From Fragilaria radians (lineage: Eukaryota; Bacillariophyta; Fragilariophyceae; Fragilariales; Fragilariaceae): a DNA stretch of 39,005 bases. Shown here in pieces: positions 1-9,922 of the stretch. The position numbers were made by a program, and so were the translations under genes. Location of the stretch: assembly GCA_900642245.1 (NCBI GenBank), contig CAAAJI010000153.1:88669-127673 (forward strand). Direction: 5' to 3'. The notes beneath the pieces are model-generated. The model was given only the letters and a program-made list of their open reading frames with translations. It was not told where the DNA came from and searched no databases. How positions within the stretch are numbered: the stretch's first letter is position 1; each line of letters begins with the position of its first letter.

Positions 1-1
1 C

Positions 2-586
2 CGAGCTTGGTCGCATTACAATATGGCCAAGACACGTCACCAATTGGTATCCAAAAACGATCGACTTCTCTCGAATGAGAATGGAACAACCTTTGAAGAA
101 CTTCTCGATAAGGAAATTGGATCACTTCGAAAGTTACAACTTTCTAATGTTCCATTCCTAAAGGATAGTACCAACATTACCTCTTGGGATGCAACTCGTT
201 TTGCTCTTCCAAATCTATCCAAAGTAGTGTTGGACGCGGCTCATGATAAGCATTACCGCGAAGTATTCCTTTCCAACTATCTGCAGCGAGGTATGTACGC
301 CATACATCTTCGCGCTTGGAAGGAACAGTTTGGGAATAATTTGTTAGTCCTCCGCTATGAGGACCTGTATGGTCAGCACGGTCAAAAATATTACGATCTA
401 ATTACGGACCACATTGGTGTGCCTAGGGTGCCGTTACCCAAATCGTCAAAGAATCATTGGAGTCGTCAAAAGTATCAGGTTGAACTATCCAATCGCACTA
501 GGGAATTTTTGAGTTTATTCTTTGAGCCTTACAACAATATGTTGATGAGTCTCATGGGAAACGAATGGGAGACCTCCTGGATTTAG
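2..586 (+). CDS. Sulfotransferase, C-terminal part (5' end outside window)
   Basis: The reading frame is open from base 2, so the gene begins upstream; the Met at base 23 is internal. The first residues read RAWSHYNMAK, which matches the 3'-phosphate-binding motif of PAPS-dependent sulfotransferases (R-x-x-S-x-Y). Further on, YLQRGMYAIHLRAWKEQF and NNLLVLRYEDLY match the conserved block where a helix precedes the L-x-x-x-x-E-D-L strand of the Sulfotransfer_1 family. The enzyme should move sulfate from PAPS to a carbohydrate or similar acceptor, probably in the Golgi. The PAPS 5'-phosphosulfate loop and any membrane anchor would lie in the missing N-terminal part. The acceptor cannot be predicted. 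Family assignment is fairly sure from two motifs in the correct order; subfamily is unknown. Confidence 0.75.
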   Translation, partial: RAWSHYNMAKTRHQLVSKNDRLLSNENGTTFEELLDKEIGSLRKLQLSNVPFLKDSTNITSWDATRFALPNLSKVVLDAAHDKHYREVFLSNYLQRGMYAIHLRAWKEQFGNNLLVLRYEDLYGQHGQKYYDLITDHIGVPRVPLPKSSKNHWSRQKYQVELSNRTREFLSLFFEPYNNMLMSLMGNEWETSWI

Positions 587-1263
587 CAACATTCTGCTTA
601 TTTACATTCTCTTACTAAATATTTCACTTAGGAACGGAGACGTAGCAAAAAAGTATATTGTTGTTGTCTATTTTGGTAGAGCAGTCTAGATTTATTCTTT
701 ATGCTGCCAGATCATATGGAATTCAAAGCCCTTTTTCCACCAAGTTTGAATCTTTCATCTTCTCAAGGCGCTACTCAATGCCAGAGCTATCATCTCGATC
801 TCTATCCAAACTTCTCTGAATTTCATGGCTGCGTCTTACCATATTCCAAGGTTTGCCCTACAATTCTTTTTTAGGGAACAAAGTGCAAGAAAGTGCTTCC
901 AGCTACGTAGCCAAAGATGGCTAGCAGCATAATGTTAATAAGAAATTGTTTATGTTAAGGCAATTCTTTACACAATTATTCTAGCATCATGATTTCCTTC
1001 GGAAATCTAAGGAGATATAATGGAGTTAATAAATTTGAGGGAGGATATAGTAAGCAATAATATTATTTATTTCAAATGCATCCTGACTTCAGAATTCAAA
1101 TAGTAAGGAATCATTAGAATTGAATGGACATCTGAGGCAGTTATATGCATGCTTAATCTTGACTTTTCAATGAATTTTTTTGCTTGCCTTTATTAAAGAT
1201 GTCGTACAACATTTTTTCTCTCTTGAACGTTAGGGTTGGAGTTAACACTCGTGACAATTGAAG
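587..1263. other. Intergenic, no gene seen
   Basis: AT-rich DNA between the sulfotransferase and the NYN-domain gene, with no long open frame and no recognisable RNA gene. It should contain the 3' UTR of the first gene and the promoter of the second. Confidence 0.5.
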
Positions 1264-1725
1264 ATGCTATCGTTGTTAGCTTTCATACCTATTTTCCTCT
1301 TCGTAACCTCTGGACAGCATAAGAAACTGTGGCTGATTGATGGTTGCAATCTCATGGGATATAAGGGAGTCCCCAGAAGTCGAGATATTCTAATCGACAA
1401 GCTTAGCCAAATTAATTCTCGCGACACAGAGGTGATTGTTGTTTTTGATGGCAGGCCAGACGATGAGAAAACGTCCATAAATCGAAATGGAAGCTGCTTC
1501 GTGGTTGTCCAAACAATGGGAGCGGTGACAGCAGATGCTTTCATACTACAAGAGATACTGGACATTTCTAAGGATCCGGACAAAAAATCTATGACAATCC
1601 ATTTAGTTTCAGGAGATAGAGCACTGAGGCAACGTTACCTGGCCTATCGAAAAGCTTGTACGGATGTAATCAATCCAGCTACATTCTGGAACCGCTACAG
1701 GCCAAGACTTGCAAACCTTAAATGA
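1264..1725 (+). CDS. YacP-like NYN-domain protein (putative RNase) with signal peptide
   Basis: A 153-residue protein is read from the ATG at 1264; the frame is open two codons further up but only to a TTG. Residues 1-17 form a hydrophobic leader. From about residue 22 the sequence follows the NYN_YacP pattern: LWLIDGCNLMGYKG (D26), IVVFDGRPDD (D62), TADAFI (D91) and HLVSGDRALRQ (D118). These spaced acidic residues suit the metal site of a PIN-like nuclease. Bacterial YacP/Rae1 cleaves mRNA on the ribosome, and plant and algal homologues are thought to act in plastids. The leader would send this protein to the ER or plastid, but I see no clear A|F cleavage motif. An alternative is that the hydrophobic stretch is the end of an intron (tract followed by ACAG at 1315-1318) and the real N-terminus lies upstream. 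Confidence 0.65.
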   Translation: MLSLLAFIPIFLFVTSGQHKKLWLIDGCNLMGYKGVPRSRDILIDKLSQINSRDTEVIVVFDGRPDDEKTSINRNGSCFVVVQTMGAVTADAFILQEILDISKDPDKKSMTIHLVSGDRALRQRYLAYRKACTDVINPATFWNRYRPRLANLK

Positions 1726-3077
1726 AAGGAATCATCACTACAAACTCACTCTCCCCTTTCAGCGTAATTCAATAGAAGATTGAAGGACTTCCGAAACAAC
1801 AATTCCTTATTAACCCCCCACTAAACATGTAAATGAATAAGTTATTCATGTAGCGTTATGCTTCCAAGGGCTCAAAAAAAGGAAAGAATATCTCCTGAAT
1901 ATGCTAGAAATAGAAACCAGAAGCACTCGTGACTCACACTAGTAAGCATAATTGTGAGTCGTGCATTTAGAAGTAGCAAGGGCTGAGACACATTCGTTGT
2001 TACTACACTTAAAAAATAAATTTATTATAAACTGATCCCCAAACGAAGCAATAAAGAAGAAGATTACTAGTGTGCTCATAATTATCTTATACTTTATCTA
2101 AGGTATTGAGGTAGGTTATTTTTGAAACCATGGAAAGAAGTTTCCCACAACTCTTAACGTTCAGAAACAATAGCATCTCCACATAGCTCGGTTTACATAT
2201 GTTGGTTCATGAATGGATAAAACATACATCAAGAAATTGAGAAGTTATACTTGAACGTGTTTGTTATGAGTTCTTAAACAGAGGTGAACGGCAGAAAGTC
2301 CTCACATTCCACTCTACCCATTAGAACAGATTATGATAGGACCTTCATTGAGAAAAATTATTCCGCTTTATAATCAAACCATAAATGAAAAAAGACGGGT
2401 ATTTTGTTCTTTGGTCTGCTAATGAAAAAATACAAACATCTAATTTGTAGCGCTTTCTAACTTGGAATGAGCATCCAACCAAGCAACTCAATGCTGTATC
2501 TGTAAGGATATCTCATCTCATTTTCCTTTCCAGACTGTTATCCCTCTGATAATGAATAGCAAGAAATCAATCAGCAATTTGACTATGAAGCCAAAAGGAT
2601 ATAGAACAAGAAGATAATAACGAGACCCTTTACAATTACCATTTTTAGATTTAATTCAATGTTTACATCTTAACATTTCATAGAAATACTATTGATGTAA
2701 GTGGGTGTCGCATTAGTGCCATTTATTATATTTAAACCTAGTTGGACGAGGTTGGAATATGATTAAAAGGGAAAATCTCTGGATATTTATGAAAGCAGCC
2801 AGTCTCTAGCATATCGTCAAATGATGCTAACATAAAAATAGCAATATGACGCTCTTTTATCAAGTGTTTTTATTAAAAAGAGGACAGCTAAGGAAATTTT
2901 TTAGTGACATTATTCGTAATTGAAGTATTAATCTAATATGTGTACAATGTGGCTTCTGTGTGTGAAAGGTTTGCAGTCTACGAACATCCAATATTAATGA
3001 GAGCGTTACACCTTTTTTTACAAACGTTACACCTTTTTTACATCTGATCCAGAAAACTTGCTTCATTTTGCCTTCAG
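1726..3077. other. Long intergenic or intron-bearing stretch, no gene resolved
   Basis: No open frame above background. It holds a small inverted repeat (GACTCACA at 1931-1938 and TGTGAGTC at 1953-1960) and a direct repeat of a CGTTACACC-plus-T-run near 3004-3041. The end (3062-3077, TTCATTTTGCCTTCAG) looks like a pyrimidine-rich 3' splice site, so the first exon of the following peptidase gene may be hidden here. Confidence 0.4.
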
Positions 3078-4639
3078 CTAGTTTCGTCCAAGATCTTTTT
3101 CAATACGTCGATGATCATGTTGAAATCTACAAACATCGCCTGAAGGAAGCTGTGGCGATCCCTAGTGTCTCTGCAGATCTGGAGTCGCATCGAATGGACA
3201 TTATTGCCATGATGGAGTGGACTAAATCACACATTGAACGACTACATGGAAGCGTTGTATTGCAGGAAAATCCTTGTTCAACTCCTGAAAAACCAATGCC
3301 TCCAATTCTAATGGCTGAGTTTCCATCTTTGTCTTCTTCAGGTGTGAGAAATAAAGATGTATTCACGGTTTGCGTTTACGGACACTTAGATGTGCAACCG
3401 GCAAAAACAGGAGGATGGATGGGAAACAGATCCATTCACTTTGACAGAAAAAGATGGAAAATTATTTGGAAGAGGCTCAACAGATGACAAAGGTCCAGCA
3501 TTATCGTGGTTATGGGTAGTAGAGGCTCATCAAGCTCTTGGCGTTGAACTTCCTGTTAACTTAAAGCTGATCTATGAGGGAATGGAGGAAAGTGGATCGA
3601 TAGGCATGTTTGAGACAATCCTCTCTGAATCCAAGCCTGGAAAATTTCTCGATGATGCTGATTTCTTTACCATAAGCGATAATTACTGGCTCGGAAAGAA
3701 AAAGCCTTGTCTGACTTATGGCCTTCGAGGCATTGCATACTTCTTAGTGGAAGTTCAGTGTGCAGAGCAAGACTTGCATTCTGGAGTTCTTGGTGGAACA
3801 ATGCATGAAGGGATGACTGACCTGGTACATCTTATGGCTTCATTGGTTAACTCGAAAGGAGAAATCTTGGTAGATGGAATCATGAAAGATGTCGCACCCG
3901 AAACCTCTGCTGAACGGGCACTTTATGATACCATCGAATTTGATTTAGAAGAATATAAAAAAGAAACTACAATCAAAAGTATCAGTGATACTCTACTTCA
4001 TGAAAATCAAACAGATCTTCTAATGAAAAGATGGCGTTATCCTACCCTTTCCTTACATGGTATTGAGGGAGCCTTTAGTGGCCCTGGTGCAAAGACTGTA
4101 ATTCCAGCAAAGGTTATTGGGAAATTTTCGATGCGTCTTGTTCCAAACCAGGATCCCAAGACCATTGAAAGACTTGTAACGGAACACCTAGTAAAGAAAT
4201 TTCATGAATTGCAATCTCCGAACAAGCTATCGGTGTCCATGATACACGGTGCAAAGGCTTGGTTGGCAGACCCTGAACACCCTCATTACGGTGCAGCGGC
4301 TCGTGCCATTCAAAAAGTGTATGGTCAAACCCCTGATTATACCGTGAGGGTGGTTCTATCCCCATCACATCTGCATTTGAGGATGCAACCGGTATGAATG
4401 TTTTACTCCTACCCGTAGGAGCATGTGATGATATGGCTCATTCACAGAATGAAAAATTCAATTGTTCGAATCTTGTAAATGCTATCAAGGTCCTTGGATT
4501 ATATCTCCATGAAGTTGCAGATATAAAGGGACCCAAGCCCAGTCACTGTCGATGTACACCACTGTTAACTGAAGAGGAGCTCATGACTCCTGGGGCATTT
4601 GCCTTTGTGAAGGGCTTTCGATGTAAATGTGAAATGTAG
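3078..4639 (+). CDS. M20 metallopeptidase, CNDP-type dipeptidase, with two frameshifts and unresolved start
   Basis: The protein matches cytosolic non-specific dipeptidase/carnosinase along its whole length, but in three segments: 3078-3403, 3405-4343, and 4343-4639. All M20 metal-site motifs are visible: GHLDVQP, RGSTDDKGP, EGMEESGS, TISDNYWLG and AHSQNEK. The first shift is one extra A in the A5 run at 3403-3407; the second is one missing base at ACCG, 4341-4344. Both lie in short homopolymers and neither segment holds a stop, so sequencing error or very recent decay is likely. No ATG lies in frame between the stop at 2963 and the first homologous residues, so the start is probably on an upstream exon spliced at the AG at 3076-3077. 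The C-terminus extends past usual CNDP length and ends with two Cys-x-Cys pairs (HCRC and FRCKCEM). It would hydrolyse dipeptides in the cytosol. Confidence 0.8.
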
Positions 4640-4968
4640 TGTCTGTAGGGTTATCTCTAGTGGAATGAAAAACGTAAAACGGTTGCTGTTTTCGTAAGAT
4701 TAAAAATGAAATTATTGAAAACAAAGATATTTGAATTAATTGTTTGCTGTTGTGTTATTGCCACATAATTGCTTTGACGTATCGAACTTATTTCTGTTAA
4801 ATATGATGGTCGTTTTCTCATATTTGTCTAACTACAAAATCTTAAAAAATCAAAAGGTGGATTGTATAGAACTCTTTGGTACTATACTTTATGCAGATAT
4901 CATGAACTTGAGTTCAGGTACTACAAGTTATCAAAAAACATCGATCGACATATTTATGAAGAAAAAAT
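4640..4968. other. Convergent intergenic region
   Basis: AT-rich spacer between the 3' ends of the dipeptidase (plus) and the CDPK (minus). It should hold both polyadenylation regions. A 90-codon frame at 4740-5012 runs across it into the CDPK end, but it has no recognisable domain. Confidence 0.5.
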
Positions 4969-7396
4969 TTATACATCCGCAGAAATCACAGGAGGAATGT
5001 TGTGAGTGGTAGGTGCATCAATGTCACTAAGGAAAGTCATTGGATCCTCGTAGGAGTCTCGTGACATTTCAGATGCGGCATAACTAGCATTCGACTTGGT
5101 TATTTCGGAGGGCAACGAATGAAATCCAATATAACCTGTAGAGTTGTAGTCATCTGAGATTTCAGGATCTTCAACGATTTCATCAATGGCATTAAGTACC
5201 AATAAGGGAGCCTGTTTAATGTCAAATGTAGTAATGTGTTCTGCTTTACGTTCTGACAATTGTTTGCTTTCGAGAAAATTGACTCTCCCTAATTTTCCTG
5301 ATTCTGCTTCACTTTCAGCACGGAGTAGTTTCTTCTCCTTACTTTCTGGGATCGGAATCTCATTTTTCATTCCTGCACTCGAGTCGAGTTCGGATAGTTT
5401 CGAAGTTGCCGTTGTTTGTGAGGAGTCTTCCCACAATGCCAAGAATTCTGGGTAGGAAATTTGATTATCCAGCGTCAGGTCTGCCTCTTTGATGATTGCT
5501 TGAATTTTCCATTCTGGAAAGTCATTTCCAAGTAATTCACGTAAGTTTGCTGCAATTCAGGTTTCAGGTTAGATATGGGAAAACGTAGGTACCACTCAAC
5601 ATGTTGTTAGAGCATACTTACCAGCTGATATAAAGCCTGAATCATCGCAATCGAGTCTGTCAAACGCTTCCGCCAACTTTTCTTCGTCAATTACCCCATG
5701 TGATTCAATCGTCGCCGCCAGAAATTCGGTGTAACGTATTTTACCAGTACCATCTAAATCTACAGCATCAAAAAGGCGATTTATTTCCTTTTCGGGAAGG
5801 CCGTAATTGTTCATCGCCACACGGAATTCTGGTAATCGAATAGTTCCATCCTTTCGAATATCATATTGTTGGAACACTTTTCGCAGAATTCCAATTTCAG
5901 AGCTTGTACTCTTGTGTGCTATAACCATCAGTGCCAATTTTTTCAAGTCACTATAGTCCGCATACTTCACAATTGTCCCTATGATTGCATCAACTTCGTC
6001 CGGCGTAGGTCCCCGCACAGACATGACATGACGCTTATTCAGCCACATGGATTGATTAGCTTCATCCGCAGTAGCACGGTCATCTGGATCAAGTACTAAA
6101 AGATCCTTAACAAAAGACCTGGCTTGATGCGACACACGCTTCCAACGTCGTCCACTGAAATCATAATCGCATTCCATGATTTTTTCCACAATTTGTCTTC
6201 TTGTTTGACCAAAGAAAGGCATCTGACTTGACAGAAGCATGTACGCGACTACTCCAACCGACCATAAGTCTGCTTGTGAGGTGTAGGTTCCCTTCAGAAC
6301 CTCTGGAGCCATCGTATAAATCTAGGAAAAAGAGAGGGTTAGGAAATTCGGTTTTAACAATATCTAATTGCATGTCACTTACCGTTCCAACTCCTTCAGT
6401 TAGCTCTTTCTCTGAAACATATTTTTTCGATAATCCAAAATCAATAAGTTTAATTTCAGCCATTGGACTTGAGTTTGCAAAGAGTATATTTTCGTATTTC
6501 AAATCTCTATGCACAATTTTCTTATGGTGCATGAAGGAAACAGCACTAAGAATGGAGCCAACGATCCGAGCAGCCTCATCCTCAGTGTATGGATCACGGC
6601 TGTATAAATCTCCACCTGAGCATAGCTCCATCACAATGTAGAGTTGATTTCTGTGATTGAAGGTCTCGATTGGTCGAACTATGTAAGGATGATCCTATGA
6701 CGAAGCAATTGATTTATTTAGCATGAGGTTAGGCCATGTGAAACGTAGAATTGCATTACTTACGAGGCTCTTTAAAATTTCGATCTCATTCTTCAACTCA
6801 TCCACAAATGAGTCATCTCCCAGTCGGTTTAGATGAATAGATTTTAATGCATATAAAGGGGATACCTTCTTGGTCCCACTACTCTCAGAACTTTCATGGT
6901 CATATACACTATTGATGGATTCGTCTTGATGAGTATATACCCTAGATGAATCATGATTACTATTCCTCTTTGGTTGTACTGCCTCGAAACATTGTCGAAA
7001 TAGTTCGCCTACAATCGGAATACGGAAACACTCATTTGCTGTCTTTTGTCGTCGGAGTGATTTGACTAAATTTCGACGAGCGGAACCACCAATCATTTCA
7101 TCCCTCTTTCGAACCATTGCCACTGACCCCATAGATCCCACCCCAACAACACGTAAAATTTCATAATACACCATTGGATCACGATCGTTCTGAACTCGCA
7201 TTAGATTCGACCGTAAGTTTTTGGCGTGCAAGGATTGACTGGCATCATCCGACGATGGCGGCCCCCCGTCGACGATCGACACATCGGACTCAGCAAATTG
7301 AACAGATCGGATGCGCTTATTCTCTAACAATTGTCGAGCCAACTCACGATCGCTGGTAGCATCGTGAAGAATGGGGTTGGATGCAGCGTTCCCCAT
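4969..7396 (-). CDS. Calcium-dependent protein kinase (CDPK), four exons
   Basis: Minus-strand exons are 7396-6764, 6694-6383, 6321-5622 and 5549-4969; the three introns (69, 61 and 72 bases) all read GT..AG. The sum, 2226 bases, gives 741 residues with no stop. The N-terminus MGNAAS is a good N-myristoylation site. Kinase landmarks: glycine loop GVGSMGSV (85-92), ALK lysine 185, HRDLKYEN (from 273), DFG (296-298), MAPEVL (319). Four EF-hands follow: DIRKDGTIRLPE (469), DLDGTGKIRYTE (503, canonical), DCDDSGFISAAN (539) and DLTLDNQISYPE (572). This is the kinase-junction-calmodulin layout of plant and alveolate CDPKs, which phosphorylate Ser/Thr targets when calcium binds. Two features are odd: an insert of about 80 residues between the glycine loop and the ATP lysine, and a Ser/Glu-rich tail of about 155 residues after EF4. 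Confidence 0.93.
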
Positions 7397-7689
7397 CGGA
7401 ATATTGTGAATTAGGAAATATCCCTACTTAGGAATCTTTAGTTACTGACGATTAACACAATTTGTGTAATGTCATAAGAGAATTTGGGAAAATAAATGTT
7501 CCAAAAATAGTTGGGAACTTCGAAAACACCGTACTTTTGTGACCAAAGAATCCACTGAATCTTCTCAGTTCCAGTATGAAAAAAAATCAAATCATATCAA
7601 AAATCCTGATTCGCAATGTTTCCCCTTCAATTTCAACTATTCAATCCATTATTTTTCACTCATTTCCCCTCTTGATTATTCCCCTTCCA

Positions 7690-9831
7690 TTTTTAGGATG
7701 TCACCATCCAGGTATAGTTCATACCTCCTAGGGGGTCTATATCAGGTAAGTGAAGCTCAAACGCTTGCCGTGGATATTCCATATATGCGGGTTCCAATCT
7801 GGTTGATGTTTGACATCAAATTTTCTTCACGACAACAAGCTTGATAAGTAGGTTGGTCTAATCAATATAAATTTCTATTCGAAACAAAATTTCATCACTT
7901 TCAGGCATTGCTTTGAGTGCAACATCTGGAAAAAGAAGCTTTTGGTCACACAGATAATACTTTTAATAACTCAACAGTCACAATGAAAAAGACATGGTAT
8001 TTTCCATGATGGTGTTGTCTATGTGAATTGATTTATGAGGGGCTATAAGGCATTTATAGTGACCCAAGTGGTGATGTGATGTTTTGCAATTTGTTTGTTT
8101 CTTCATTCAGTTTAGCCCACACAACTACACTCTGTGCTATTTCTAGATCCTCGATATGAAAGGGTGCACATGGGAATATATATTCATTATTCGAATCCTT
8201 GCTTCTTTACTAAGCACACATGCTTCACCACCATTGATACTCGCTGCTTATTCTGATAGATTTGAAAAGCAGATTGAGTCGGGTCCCCAATAATGTTGTG
8301 AGTTGTTGTGTTTCAACGGAGATCTTGCTATGAAATTATCTCATCCCCTTTACCTTAAAATTTCTTAATTGAAATGATCTTTCAGAAAATGTGATATGAT
8401 GGATCCCTATTTTAAATATTCCTCCAACCTTCTTGATTGTTAAGCTGTGACATAAATTGTACCACTCACTGACTACTGGAAAATTGATTAATACAGGGAT
8501 GGATAACTGCAAGTTATGCTTTTATTCTGAATGTCATCTCTGTCCATCTGCTGATTGGAATATCAATTGTTTATACTAGACACTTTGTAAACGGACATTT
8601 TAGTCAGGTTACACAGCCTGTTTTTGTGATGTTCGTTTGCCATAAATTTCTGTACAAAAAAATGCGATCACTGTTCTAGGAAATGCTCATTGCATATTCC
8701 TGAATTTCTCCAAGTTGATTTCTAGCTTGAAAACTATTCAGTACAGTTGTTTTTCATTCTTTTCCTAGTTCTTTTCCCTTATTTTCATTCCAAAAATCTT
8801 AAGCCATTTATAAAGAATTACATGAAAGCCACTATTCTATTTTTTGCGTCATATTTATCGACGAAATCCATCTTGTCTTCCTTTTCTTCTAAAATAAATA
8901 ATGCTGCTTCAACGTTTTCTAGTGCATACTGATTTGTTGCTTTTTTCATGGTCACTTATTTGATTTTTATCCTTAGTTTCCTGAAATCCTTCGTTCATAA
9001 CTTTGTTTCCATTTTTTTCGCAGTCATTATACACGCATTCTTCATTGGTTGCATTTGTATATTCAAATGAGGTTGACTTGATCCAATTTTATGTCTTTAT
9101 TCGCAGGTCCTCCGCTTGAGACGGGAACGTTAGGACAGTACGACTCTTGCTTAGTGTTATTCGTATTTTGAGAAGTTTCTGCACCTCTTCCATCGCCCTA
9201 GTTCTTTTTAGTAATTTTTGTGCCTTTGCTGGGATCAAACTCTAAAATCCAGTCTTTAACACACTTTTATTCTGTAGTTGCACCTTTGTAAAATCTTGTT
9301 AATTCAATATACTCTCATTCCCTTTTTTCTTCCAAATAGATAATTGAATAGCATTGTCCACCTAATACGCTTGATGTTTTAACAGTAATCTTCTGCAGAC
9401 AACTACCCTGTCAATGTCTCTTTTAACTGCTGCAACTGTTTATTGACTATTCCTTGATAAATTCAAATAGAAATTGTTTTTGTACTCATGTTTCTCATTT
9501 AGAGCTGTAGTGGCTGTTGACTTTAATACCTACCTTTTGTTTAAGATGGAAATATGCTGATGAGTACGTTGCGCTAGAAAGTGAAGAAAGGATATGTAAT
9601 TGCCGCGAGGATTGGCACTATGTCAAAGTACGTGATTTTGATACGCTGGAGCTTGATCGACGTCTTGGAGGCCTTGTTGATCCTGGGACGAGTGTTGTTA
9701 TCACTGGCATTTTGTTGTGTTTGAATTGTGAAACTCGGCTAAATGATACCACATGGTTTGACACGTGCTTGGTGCGAAGAGAAATTTGTTTATTTCAAGA
9801 AATATTGAAGTTTATTGAAGGATTGTGTTAG
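7690..9831 (+). other. Possible multi-exon gene, not resolved
   Basis: Several short open pieces sit next to good splice signals on the plus strand. ATG at 7698 begins MSPSRYSSYLLGGLYQ, ending at a CAG|GTAAGTG donor (7745/7746). A piece at 8147-8290 follows a TTTCTAG acceptor and contains WEYIFIIRILASLL. A piece at 8497-8607 follows an ATACAG acceptor and contains a membrane-like stretch, SYAFILNVISVHLLIGIS. A last piece (about 9546-9831) encodes 94 residues to a TAG. I could not join them in one frame, because the 8147 piece runs into a TAA before a usable donor. It may be one spliced membrane-protein gene with wrongly guessed borders, or a decaying gene. No family is recognised. Confidence 0.25.
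9517..9831 (+). CDS. Hypothetical protein or 3' exon
   Basis: The frame is open from a TTG at 9517. The convincing part begins after a TTTGTTTAAG acceptor-like sequence (about 9545) with WKYADEYVALESEERICN and ends FIEGLC, then TAG. Composition is protein-like, with many acidic residues, six cysteines and few low-complexity runs. No domain is recognised. It faces the plastid-protein gene tail to tail, about 90 bases apart. It is probably the last exon of the unresolved gene that starts near 7690. Confidence 0.35.
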   Translation: MTLIPTFCLRWKYADEYVALESEERICNCREDWHYVKVRDFDTLELDRRLGGLVDPGTSVVITGILLCLNCETRLNDTTWFDTCLVRREICLFQEILKFIEGLC

Positions 9832-9922
9832 CAGAACTAACTAATGCTGCAAAAACCTAGAAAAAACTCTGCACTTGTTGATTAAGCATCATATGCTTCC
9901 AATACGTTTCTAGCTTTTTAAA

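Noticed and set aside
3068..3070. Start codon of the dipeptidase
   Set aside because: The codon is TTG and sits inside a likely 3' splice site; it is not a credible start in a nuclear gene.
4740..5012. 90-codon plus-strand frame
   Set aside because: AT-rich, no domain, and it overlaps the 3' end of the CDPK.
5186..6641. Plus-strand frames across the CDPK
   Set aside because: Shadows of the minus-strand kinase exons.
8190..8205. T-loop-like word TTCGAATCC, considered as a tRNA gene
   Set aside because: No acceptor, D or anticodon stems can be paired around it; it lies in a protein-like piece.
8747..8932. 61-codon Phe/Ser-rich frame
   Set aside because: Low-complexity AT-rich sequence without splice context or domain.
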